Shown piece after piece: positions 49,493-62,395 of a stretch of DNA of 64,000 bases (position 1 is the stretch's first letter; each line of letters starts with the position of its first letter). Source of the DNA: Schistocephalus solidus (lineage: Eukaryota > Platyhelminthes > Cestoda > Diphyllobothriidea > Diphyllobothriidae); the NCBI GenBank assembly GCA_017591395.1, contig WEDG01004048.1:186001-250000 (forward strand). The letters are read 5' to 3'. A model generated the notes under the pieces. It was not told where the DNA came from and made no database searches. It saw only the letters and a program-made list of their open reading frames with translations. A program made the position numbers and the translations under genes.

Positions 49493-49961
49493 GCATATCA
49501 TAGGGGCTTGTTCTGGTTGGTCGGTCGTTTGCTTGTTTCCTGTCGCCACTTTTATCTCTGACAATGGACTCTGGTAAGAACACAGCTCAGATGAATTAAG
49601 CCAGAATTCCGGCGAGTGAACAACCCTTTTCATTACAAATGTAAGTCCCTTGGTAAAGACCTAGTTAGCTATGTAGTAATCACTGCCAGCATAGCAGTTA
49701 TTCTATCTAAGCAGCAGGACTGCTTAGAACTTGTTAACGTTTTTTGCGTAAATAATTCAGGTATTTAAATTTTTCACCCGAGATTGAAAGGGAGAAATCT
49801 AGACTAAACTTGCCTCAAAAATCGGTGAAAGTTCTTCTCAACAGCCAACTTAAGGCGTTGCCTTGGGGTGCCAGGCAGAGTGCTTGATATCATATTAGGC
49901 CAGTTGGATAACTCGACTCCCTCGCGACGGAGCGTCGGGCACTCTCAAACACACAGAAACA

Positions 49962-51037
49962 CACATCTTTTCCACTGAAAGAAACCGGGATTTAAACCGT
50001 AATTTCCTACGCTGGCTGCATAGAAAATACGGATTATTTACTGTTTCAAAGGGTTGTGCTTTCTTTCGGAATTGAAGTGTCAGTGATGAATTGGACCCCT
50101 CGCAGACGTGTCATGCGACAGAAGATTATCGGTTAAATATTGGTTTGGTCTTTTAACTAGTGCATATGCCATGAGCATAGGGAATCATGTAAAATTTGCA
50201 TACTACTGGCACGCCTTTGGCAGTTTATGGATACTACACAATCATCCCTGTGTAGCTGGTAGATTTCGGCTCAAATCTTCATATGAACTTTCAGACTGAG
50301 GTTTTGAAGTTTCATCCCAACTGACCTACTCCCAGCTAGCGTTTAATTTCGAAGGAAATTAAATAGCTGAAACTCCTGTCAATGTTTTAGCTGTATTGCT
50401 GGTTGTCCAGGTCTCTTTCTGCAGTGATGCACCTGCAGAACCAAGACTTCAAGTAATCTTTCTCCTACGAAAAGCCTCCACACATTGAATAACGCCCTTT
50501 GCAAACGTAAAATCCTACCGCGTCTGGGGTATCTAATGCAGGAGATACTTAGAGCTACCATTAGGACCAATCAAAGCTGAAAATGCAAATCAACCCAATC
50601 CCAATAGGCGTTGTAATCTGCTATTCTGCTTTCCACGGTCAAACCAGTTAACTTAGGTGCCATTTAGAGGAAGCTAAATTATTTTTTTTGGTTTTCATGC
50701 CAAAATGATCAACGTCCCCCTCAACTCAGAGAGCTTTTGCGGAAATCGTGAACAGCGTTTTCGGTTTGGAAGGATGATTTAAGTATTGATGCAATACGCA
50801 TTATCTTGCATCATTATGCCCAGATATGTAGGACCTGCCAGAATGCCAGTTTTTAACACACGTCTTTTCAACCATCTGCGAAAAAAGACCGCTAAAAAGT
50901 AACTACTTCCTCGCCTAAATTGATGCACTTCTTTTTATCGCAAACTGCAATTGGTAATTATTTAACCCTTTACGTTTACTCACCGTCTCATTCGGCATTA
51001 CAATTACACTCAGACCTTGCTGTCAGTCCAATGGGCG
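49962..51037. other. no gene recognised
   Basis: Around 50,780-50,930 there is a diverged half of a family T element ('ttgcatcattatgcccagatatg'). Short ORFs only. Confidence 0.4.
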
Positions 51038-51919
51038 TTGTGCGGAGAGGCTGACTAGTGGTCTGAGAGTCAGGCTGCGATGGCTCCCTCTTAACGTGAC
51101 CTTCGGCACTCTCACCTCGGTGAGATGTGAGCTGTTCAACCCCCTGTAGTGTGAAATCCTGGTGTTTGTTTGTGGGGGGCCAGGTCGTGAACCGAGTACG
51201 CTTAGATGAGGTCACCAGCAGCTGTGCCCACTTTTGCATCAGATAAGTGACCGGCTCGGACGGTGGTCTGATTGTGCGGGTGGTGGAGGAGAGTGATGTC
51301 AACAGCTCAGCGTATTTTCCTCACTACAAACAATCTGACGTACTTGAAGCTATCACAGTGTGCTAAAAGTCGTGGCTTGGAAGGTTGTCAGCTGACGGGA
51401 TAACTCGGACCGCGGGGTTAGTCCAATGTGTGTTTCGTATGTATTGACTGACTGACGGACTGAGAATCAGGCTAAAATGGCTTCTTCCTAATGTGGCCTT
51501 TATAGCACTCCCACTTCGTGGGATCCGAGACAGATGTGGTCGTACGCGCAGGGCGGCTCCAGTCGCACCAGCCACCTGCGCCCTCTCCCATCTTCGGTCT
51601 TTTTGACTCTGTCATGATACTGTGCTCAGGTGGGGGAGGAGGAGAGAGTGTGATAGCTCCAGTACAAGACTACTATCACTTAAAACTAATCCACACACAT
51701 GTCACCGTCCCTGCACCACCATGATGTGGAGCATACGGTGGACATCGTCAGACTACGAAGGTTGAACTGTTGAGGTCAATGCAGTTTGACATATGCAGCA
51801 CAGAACTAGATTTCAACAGTGCCCTCCACTAGATAACCACCGTCACGAACGGAGTATACATCGGTGTGACAACGAAATGAGTGCACACCTGCCCGATGAC
51901 CTTATCATAGCGACTTCGA
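51038..51919 (+). repeat. DR1 dispersed GC-rich repeat, long copy 2
   Basis: Collinear with 60-882 from about 51,097 and nearly identical over its last 550 bp. It ends at the same base ('catagcgacttcg', 51,919), which marks a real element border. Confidence 0.75.
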
Positions 51920-51970
51920 AGTCGAAGGCTAATAGCGAAATATAATGAGAACAGTGAGCATAACTCTCCA

Positions 51971-52015
51971 GTCTTTGAAGGTGGGTAGACGAAACCACTG
52001 CCCGAAACGTCAGAC
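51971..52015 (+). ncRNA. solitary hammerhead-like motif
   Basis: Stem I GUCU/AGAC (51,971-51,974 with 52,012-52,015), stem II GGGUAG/CUGCCC (51,983-51,988 with 51,998-52,003), then GAAAC-GUC as in the PLE motif. The eight-base core segment UUGAAGGU departs from CUGANGA at two positions. Probably a decayed PLE pseudo-LTR remnant of a third lineage. Confidence 0.4.
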
Positions 52016-52059
52016 ACAGATTAAATCTCTCCCGGTGAGGGCCCCTTCTTCCTCTGACA

Positions 52060-52780
52060 TACCGCCCGGGAATTGCATTTTCAATTATGTTAAATCCAAA
52101 TATCTTTTATCGAAAACATCAACACAATGTTCTTTCTTGTACCCCTTTGGTGATAAATGATCTTACAAGGTTACACTCGACAAATGGGCATATTTTGATT
52201 TTAAAACGTTTCGTATTTTGAGATCTGTTGATTTCGTGGGATATGTATTCATAAACGATGGTAATGCATACAGCATGGTCACGAGCATTATATGACATCG
52301 GCTTAATAGCACATATAAATATATGCTTTTTATCGCGCGGAAAATAGACAGCTTGTAGTTTGTGAATCGTGGATGCAAGTTGAACGGCAGGTTGAGTTGA
52401 AGATGCTTTGGAAATCGAAAAGTTCTTTTAAAAGCAAATAATACCATATCTTCAACTTTACGTTTTAAAGAAGACGTACTTTACAAAAATATGAGTATAT
52501 GAAACAATGTTTTGTGTATGTTAACTTAAATTATATTTTAACTTATAAGACTATCAAAAATCAATCAGAAAAATGCTTTCTTCTTAAATAGTCTATTTTT
52601 CATCGTGTATTTTTTGCAAAGGATAGTGAAGAGACTCATTTGAAAGCTGACATCCTGTGTTGACTGAAAGATCTAGAGATTATGCTGCGGGATACTTACT
52701 ATAACAACTCTACTTAAGTCATCTTTTCTGACAGAAATCATAGTTTAGAATTTTCTTAAACCTTTCGTGAATTTACATAT
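52060..52780 (+). repeat. AT-rich TIR element family T, copy 7
   Basis: 'ttcttgtacccctttggtgataaatga' (52,131) and 'gacagcttgtagtttgtgaatc' (52,347) follow copy 6 in order and polarity. Confidence 0.55.
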
Positions 52781-53599
52781 CTGCTGTAAGTCAGAGGAGA
52801 TGAGGGTGTGGTTGGGAACCATGGTTGCCCGGGCAATGGTCATGTTTCCGCAGCTCCAATGGAACCAGAGTTCAATGACGAACATGTCCGGCGAAGGTGG
52901 AAAGGGCGATAATCAGCTGGTTCTGCATTCGAGGCAACATATTTGTGGAAGTACATCTTTGCATATGGTGCAGACTTACAAAACGCCAACGGATAGCCGA
53001 TTGCAAACGAGGCCAACATGGCTATAGGATGAGCAATATCAGGCTATAGGATGGCTATATGGCTATAGGATGAACAATATCAGGCTTTTTGATATTTTTG
53101 TTGTACACCAGATGCTAGGTCGGACATGTTTATTGCTACGTCTTTTTAGTTCTTGGTTAGCCTACATAGAGTCAGTGACTGCCTGCGGAGGTTATAGGCT
53201 GCATCTCCGGAGGCAGCATTGAAGCCCCCACGTGCTTGCCGCCAGTCGGGTTAAATATGTGAATGTAACGCAAGGTGATTAATTATTTAAAATTCATGCT
53301 GGTGGTGAAAGCAGAAGTCCACGACGGTTGTCAAATGACAGCTTTATAGAGAAAACTTAGTGTAGAAGCTACCTTCACGCGCGGAGCTCCATAATCAAGC
53401 TACACAATAAAACTTCAAAAACGTATGTCTTCGTTCAGGAAGGCTGGCCGCACTTAACGCTTTTAGATGCAGTTGCACCTGGGTTAAAGCTTTTTATCCC
53501 TTCCCGAAAATTTTTGAACCCAATTTGGCACTGCGTCTGTATTTTGCGTTTGCAAACTGAAGACTATGTGCTTTCTGCGTAGAAGAAATCCCATTTACT
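52781..53599. other. no gene; small tandem duplication
   Basis: 'ggctataggatga(g/a)caatatc' occurs twice, at 53,020 and 53,061, with a partial third unit between. An 86-codon plus ORF (52,767-53,027) has no recognised domain. Confidence 0.45.
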
Positions 53600-54110
53600 C
53601 ACTGCCTTTACAAACACCTCATAAAAAGTGCAGTGTGTGTAAACAATGCGGCTAACATTTTAACGAGTTTTAATAAACGAACAGAAAAGATGCTAGCTGA
53701 ATACGAATGACACTGCCTAAAGCGGTTTGGGAATGAGACACTTCTCTCAAACCGAATGGTGTCACTTCTTCCAAAGCAAAGTACAAAAATGAGGTACTTT
53801 GCTACCACGTAAGTAAACAATGATATTTTTGCATATATTTCTTCTAAAATACAGTTTGATTTAGGAGGATTTCGAAAATCAATGGTAAACATTCATAATA
53901 TTTAGGCACTCACTTTTTCTCGAGTGCGTTTTTGTGGATGTGCAGAAAGAAATGCATTGAAAAGTCAACTTCATGCTGTGGTTTGAAAAGTTTGCGATGA
54001 TGCCGCAAGATATTCACTACCCCAACCCCGCTTAAGTCATTCATCATAATCCAAAACTTCTATGAAATCTTCGCTTAAAAAAATCCATAAGATAGGTCAC
54101 TTAATGTAAA
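53600..54110 (+). repeat. AT-rich TIR element family T, copy 8 (diverged)
   Basis: The right half ('atgccgcaagatattcacta' with 'cttaagtcat' and 'aaaacttctatgaaat') parallels 52,660-52,770. Confidence 0.45.
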
Positions 54111-55379
54111 AAAAACATTGGTCAAAATCCCGAAGCATGCGGCTAAGTACAGTACAATACTTATGTCATGACAATCAATATTAAACAAATAAATGCTGCA
54201 CCTTTTATTTATGTACCTAGCGTACTACGCAGAATGTCTGTATAGATGATTATTTTTTCGATGCAACCTGTTCACAATAAGAGCTGAAATCTACGTTACC
54301 ATGTACTCCGGTGGTCTCCTACGCAGATATCAAAGCTTAAGTTTACGCATCCACGCGTATTTTTTATATGAGAAGCTAATAATGTAAATTTACGAGTTTT
54401 ATTTAACGGAACTTGTTGCATTTTAAAATTGATTTTTTCTCCATCATAAAGCAGGTAAAACAAGGTGCAAGGATTTTATTCCTGTGACATCCTTATCAGC
54501 GAAACCAAACGGAAACGTCATTGACTTGGTCAACTGCATCTTAAAAAAACTTTATAAAAACTGAACAAAAATATACGAAATTTTCAGGAAACCTTATTAG
54601 AGTCTGTGCTCGAACTGCAGACTGTTTGCTAACGGCCACACTACACAGTGCACTTATTCATGAAGGATATATAAGTGCAAAGTTAACTAAAGGACTATAT
54701 TCAAAGGCTATTTTTATTTATTTGCCGATTTATATTGCCTGATTCATTTACTCGCTTTTTTGAACGGACAGGCTTTCTGTGCATTTAAAGCGATTGTGCG
54801 CGGTATGCACTTTAAGTAGATTGATTAAATGCACTAGATGAAGCATCCGATTCCCGAAAAAAACTGGCAGAAAATTGGTAATAACCTGATTTCGAGCTTT
54901 TCACTCCAAGTCAAATATTTTCAAGGCCCTGTTACTCAGCTGGTTAGAGCGTGGGCGTTGTGCGTTCCAACCCCAACACTGCCGCCGGGTTTCATCCCCG
55001 CGAGGTCCGACGAATAATTCAAGTCCGCAAAAACCGCCTGTTTTCTTGAGTTTCTTTTGTCCTACATTGACTGTACTTTATTTATGTTTGCCGCCAGCTG
55101 CCAGAAGCCTGAGTTTCAAGTTAGGAAAACAATCATCTTAACACTAAATGTAATCAACAAATGTAATTCACGCTCTACCTGGAGTGCAGAAGAACTGATG
55201 TTGAACTTTGGAAGCGGGTTTAGGCATGCTACCGTCATTCAAAAATAATGAAGAAGGTCTAATGAAAGGTAATTTAAGTAAATTATACTACACTGTCGTT
55301 ATTTTGTCGTTTCCCATGCTAGAAATGAAAACGTAAATCAGCACACTCTTTACTACTGCGAAAGCTGGCGCGCTTGAAT
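54111..55379. other. no gene; tRNA-like relic
   Basis: 54,922-54,955 reads 'ggccctgttactcagctggttagagcg', like a tRNA 5' half, with a poor B box near 54,985-55,000. Treated as a SINE or tRNA pseudogene relic. Confidence 0.4.
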
Positions 55380-55690
55380 CTATCACGATGCACCAAGTTT
55401 GGTCCCCTAGACGGTTGCCAGCTGATGGGATAGCACTGAGTGTCAGGTTGCATTGGTTCCTTTTTAAAGAAGCCTTTGTATACCTTTCGTGTATATGAGA
55501 TCCGAGTTACCCTGATCTACGTTCTGGGGGAGGGGAGCCGGTCGTGTGTGTGAATCGCGTAGACAGACTGTTTATCATTGTCAGCCATTGCAAAAAATCT
55601 CGCCTCCAGTCGTCTAGACATTGTCATGCCCCCGGAGTAAAGTGGGTGTGCGAGGAGAGAGTGCGGTAGGTGCAGCGCAAGTCTGCCTCA
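55380..55690 (+). repeat. DR1-like fragment, diverged
   Basis: 55,415-55,510 ('acggttgccagctgatgggata' onward) matches DR1 near 343-490 and 55,600-55,690 parallels 555-650. Confidence 0.5.
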
Positions 55691-57001
55691 TTATAAACTC
55701 TTTAACGGACAGGTCATTACTGCTGCATTTACTCCCTGTGAAACACGTTGAACGTTGTCACTGTTGACAGTCGAAAGGTCTGAGAAGAATATCAAACTAA
55801 ATTTGCTGAAAATGACCCTTTCAAAATATAAAAAGACCACTGATGCATTCGGAATTTCACTGTGAACAATGAATTTAGAGCTGCCCCGCTGCAGGACAAA
55901 TGACAAATTTACTCGAAAAAAAGGCTTATTTTTTTGGCTTTGTGTCGTAGATTGTCGCCACTCTTTCGTAACGCAGCAGCCTTTCAGAGACCTCTGCAGC
56001 ATATTTTGATTTTGAAATGATATCCACGTAGGTCTTTAAGAACCTAGAGCCGGCAAAAAAGCACACTGTTTATCATTCCTCATCAGACCTACACAATAAG
56101 ATAAGCCGTGGTGGGTCAGTGAACGGTGAGCAACAACCAATGGGAAGGGATGAATAAAGAGGCCTCCGGTCTGTTTGGACCGGGCAAGCAAGGTGGGGAA
56201 TTCCCATTTAGTTCTGAGGTCTATAGGCAGGAGAGTTGTGTCAGTTGGATGGTGTGTCTGTGTTTCTTCACTGTACCGCTACGTGGTAAGATGTGGGTAA
56301 TAGCGTTTTAGGTTCAACCCGGGCCATGTTAGCAGCAGAGCTTTCATGAACGCCTTCTCTGAGCGTAAGACCGACTTGGCTAACCCCCCTCTGCGTCGAA
56401 AGTACATGCTGACGTAGGCACTCAGGACGTCTCGCCGGCACCTCGTAGACGACCTGAAAGGCTGTCAATTAGGCGCAGGAGATGGACTTCAGTGGGCCCC
56501 GCTTGATTCACACACCTCCCTTAACCTTTCCTCCAGCACTTTTGTTTGCTGCTTTTTCCGCCGTTGGCTGCCCTGCCACGGCGCCCAGAACAGATTAAGA
56601 AACTCAAAGACGTGTATATTTACTGATATGGACACATTTATACCCTTAACTCGTAGATGGTGAGAATGCGTTACTGTCGTTGCAGGTGTACCACGATCTC
56701 GTCTTCGTGATTCTGCCGTTTCGCGCTAGCGCATAGTTCTGAATCCCACTCACCATTTACTCTTACTGAGGTCCATGGCGAGCCAACGGTTATATTTTAA
56801 ATTACGTTTGAAATTCAAGTTATTGTCCATATGTCGATTAACTTACTTAGATGGACAGTAAAAAAATAAGAGGACGCCTAGTTATTCCTCGTAGGCTTCT
56901 TCTTTTTGAGTGAGGTGCGCCCAGTGTTTTTGTTAGTAGTGGTGACTGAACTGCATCTCGGGCCACAATTACTGTGTTCTTAGATTGGAATTTGAACCTT
57001 C
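55691..57001. other. no gene recognised
   Basis: A 103-codon minus ORF (55,691-56,002) overlaps the DR1-like border and has no motif. Nothing else was recognised. Confidence 0.4.
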
Positions 57002-57511
57002 TCAAATAAGATCTAGCAAAGTAATTTCAGTTAACTTTACCGATATTAGGACATCAAAATATGCTTTATTTCCCATGGGTCCGAGTTTTCGGTGAGTTCC
57101 AACTGTTTGGGAAACAACAGCAATAAATGTATCAGTATATGGAAAATCGATATGTAAGAGGTGAAGGCACTTATTAAAACAGTCCACTTCTTTCAGTCTG
57201 AATTTCGGACATTGCATTCACACGCCCCTCAAACAAAAGGCTCAGTATTAATACCTTTCGTTCGTAAAAATGGCCATCACCTGTTTTCCCTTGTATACGC
57301 AAGAAGCAAGCATCATGTAATCTAGGGATTCCAACCGTAAACATCTAAGACCAGAAAATCCCACAAAAATTTGCACGTTCTCCTGTTGGTGAACTGGTGT
57401 GATCAAACAAACCCACACTAACGGCTCTTGTCCGACATACCTCTCCATTCTAACATCTATAAGACTCGAAAAATACTTCCCCAGAAGCTGGTTCCGACTA
57501 TGAACACCCAC
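57002..57511 (-). CDS. unrecognised protein, two candidate exons
   Basis: Two minus-strand frames can be joined by a 57-bp intron (57,198-57,254; GT at AG|GTATTA, acceptor TTCAG). Exon i (57,511-57,255, open at its 5' end) continues in phase into exon ii (57,197-57,002) ending at TGA. The product is about 150 residues of ordinary globular composition ('LVWVCLITPVHQQENVQIFV', 'ASCVYKGKQVMAIF', 'HIDFPYTDTFIAVVSQ'). I do not recognise the family. Exon i has no convincing start, so upstream exons are expected, possibly at 57,6xx-57,832 and 58,061-58,396. It lies on the same strand as the E2 gene. The join could be coincidence. Confidence 0.35.
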
Positions 57512-57598
57512 ACCCCATTAATCCATCGGATTCAACGTTAAATCTACCGATCAAGTAGTCAAATAAGACAATCGCATAGATACGAGTTAAGAATGAAA

Positions 57599-57832
57599 TC
57601 ATAATGCCAGAACAAATTTACCGAAATACTGACTTGCGGGGGGAGCGGGGATGTCATTACTCGTCAGAGCGTTAACTGCATAGAACGTTAGACGGTTTGC
57701 CATGTTAGTTGGCCTTGGGCCCATCAAATTTCCTCCACTTTTCTGCCTACTCTCAGTGAAGCCTGGTGGCAACCTGCCGACACTGACAGTCATTTGCTCG
57801 CTTGTTATGCCTGGTCCGACTGAGGAGTTCAC
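57599..57832 (-). CDS. candidate internal exon, unrecognised
   Basis: Open minus-strand frame without its own ATG, containing 'TVSVGRLPPGFTESRQKSGG' and 'MGPRPTNMANRLTFYAVNAL'. A possible acceptor (CAGCTAG) precedes it near 57,835 in phase with a possible donor GAG|GTAACA at about 58,093. A gene running 58,396 to 57,002 is therefore conceivable but unproven. Confidence 0.2.
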   Translation of the reverse strand: MNSSVGPGITSEQMTVSVGRLPPGFTESRQKSGGNLMGPRPTNMANRLTFYAVNALTSNDIPAPPASQYFGKFVLAL

Positions 57833-58057
57833 TGCCTAGCTGGTTCTGACCAATATTATTAAGCTCACTACGGCCAGTCCCTCCAGATGTCTACGTATAA
57901 CTGCAAAGAACGGATAGAGAACAAGGTGCCGATTGATTTGGCTGAAACGTGAAAACACCAGTCGTGTGATCTTTAATCCGCTCCGGTTTAGAATTGTCGA
58001 GAGGCAGGGTAATCCCGAGGGCAGTGGAAATCTCGTGCGTGGAGCATCTGATGCAAA

Positions 58058-58396
58058 CTAGACGGAGAACTCAACTTTCCCACCGGTTGTTACCTCGAAT
58101 AGCGACGCTTGCTGTGCCAGGTGTTCTTTGCTAATCACAGTGTAGGTGTTTTTTCGGGATGACTCGCCTGCTGTCATTGTACAGCAAAAGATTCGGTCGT
58201 GCAGACTGCATCGGACCTGGCATAAGACGTACTTCCAGGTACAACGGTTGAGCTTGAAGATACTGCCTGATAGTGAATCCTCGCAGTCTGCAGGCGAGGT
58301 CAGGCAAAACGTAGGAGACGCGTCACTTTGCCACATGTAGACACTTTCTACGCACAACGCAGATACGCTTCCTGTCAGGATGCATAGAGCGTACAT
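58058..58396 (-). CDS. candidate cysteine-rich protein or first exon
   Basis: First ATG at 58,396 begins MYALCILTGSVSALC, a short hydrophobic stretch that could be a signal peptide. About ten cysteines follow within 75 residues ('CTWKYVLCQVRCSLHDR' and 'FCCTM'), then a charged end and TAG at 58,058-58,060 (112 codons). A donor-like GAG|GTAACA inside the frame near 58,093 means that it may be a first exon. No known family is recognised. The plus strand has only a 64-codon shadow. Confidence 0.3.
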   Translation of the reverse strand: MYALCILTGSVSALCVESVYMWQSDASPTFCLTSPADCEDSLSGSIFKLNRCTWKYVLCQVRCSLHDRIFCCTMTAGESSRKNTYTVISKEHLAQQASLFEVTTGGKVEFSV

Positions 58397-58889
58397 GCAA
58401 TAAACCAGCCGGTGTACATATTCCAAGAATTTTACCTTACTAGTTGAGTAACGAGGGCCACCACGATCTGTAGAAGCTGACCGATGGCTTGCTAATGAAT
58501 TGGAATAATAACGGGGGCTTGCGCGGCCTCCGTTTCACGCATTGTGCTCATGGGGTGGGGATGCAGGCGCAGCGGCTGACTTGGCATTCGTCTCAACCTG
58601 CCTCACGCTGGTAACTCGAGGTAAAATAGCTCCATTTCGCTGACTCGGGTGTCACAGCGCTCACAGTTTTCATAACAATTCAACCATACTTTCAGTCCCG
58701 AGTTGCCCAACTTCGGAGTCAATGAGAAGTTAGTGTGCGTGATCGACTAATGTCGAACCTTCTTTCGAGAAAACTTACAATAAAATAGTTTTTGGATCAG
58801 ACGGTGAAAGATAGAGGGGGATAAATGTGGCTGGAGGCTCTCAGAGGCGACTCTTAAACGAAAGGCTTTCGGGCCAGATACAGTGCGGT

Positions 58890-59809
58890 AGTTCTCACCT
58901 TATCATATATTTATTCATTCAACCCCCTCCCCTTCCACCCACCCGTCAAAGTTATCTTACGGGTAATGAACATAGACGAGGAATTCCAAGCGCAAAGTCA
59001 GGGTATCAACGCGGAGGCTAAGGATACGGCGGGTTCGTGAACGCGATTAAAATCCATGTCTAACCATCGTGCACACGCGTTCATCATCGGAAAAACACTA
59101 GGCACACAAACACGCTCACGGAGGAGAGGGAAGCGTCGTCTGAATGTGGTGGCGGCATCATGGTGGTAGCAGCGCAGCTCAGCTACGCTCTCCACGCAAT
59201 GCCCACAGGATATACGCACGTAGACAGCGTCGGCCGCCCAGGAAGTGGAAATGGACACTGGAGAAGGAGGAAAAACACTAGTTGTACACCAAAAGGACTG
59301 TGGCTGGGAATGATTTGCACACACGGACAGAAGCAGGGGAAGGGTGGGATGGGGCGGAGAGGCCAAAGACAAGAAATCTGAGAGGTGGGTGCAGCGAGGG
59401 GGAGCGGGGGTTGTAGAGAAAAATGCTAAACCGGAAGTCCATGCTGTCGTCTGAGCGTCAGCCCAGTTAAGTACAGTCCCGCATGTGCATGTGGGATCTG
59501 GTTGGCGCATATGTACACAGATCGGGAAAGAGGCTGGCGATGATAAAAGTACAAACACGTGCGAGTGCAAGTGGAGGCTCATAATGTTAGTGACTGTCGT
59601 TCCTCGCTTGAACTCGCAAGGAGACGCCACTCTCTTTAGATCTCTGGGAGGCCATCTTCGCAGGGGGAGGACCGTTTTGGGAGATGGGAGTTGTACCGTT
59701 ACTACCACTGCCGTTGTTGTCATTGTTGGCCGGACCATCAGTCGCATCAACCACACGAGCGGCTACTGCGGCTGACGGCGGCTGGGAGGAAACGGAATCG
59801 TTTGAGGCG
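58890..59809 (-). other. probable 3' UTR of the E2 gene with long alternative frames
   Basis: Follows the E2 stop codon at 59,810-59,812. A minus-strand AATAAA lies near 58,909-58,916. Two out-of-frame ORFs overlap it: 59,587-59,928 (113 codons, Ser/Pro/Asn-rich) and 58,998-59,756 (252 codons, no known domain). They are in different frames from the E2 and from each other, and are probably incidental in a GC-rich UTR. Confidence 0.4.

Positions 59810-62395
<2,586 letters not shown>

Larger units (their letters stand above)
46067..49961. repeat. right arm of large inverted repeat
   Basis: Reverse complement of 38,381-42,277. Outer edge at 'acacagaaaca' (49,961); inner edge in the SINE. It contains mirrored copies of every left-arm feature, including the PLE relic (49,492-48,950, minus) and the 228-bp repeats (46,880-47,107 and 47,454-47,682). 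Confidence 0.9.

Noticed and set aside
36385..55020. tRNA genes at 36.39, 45.49 and 54.93 kb
   Set aside because: Each has only one good promoter box and no cloverleaf; two share a SINE-like 3' block.
58058..58426. Start of the cysteine-rich ORF at 58,426
   Set aside because: The codon there is TTG; the first ATG is at 58,396, so the shorter start was used.
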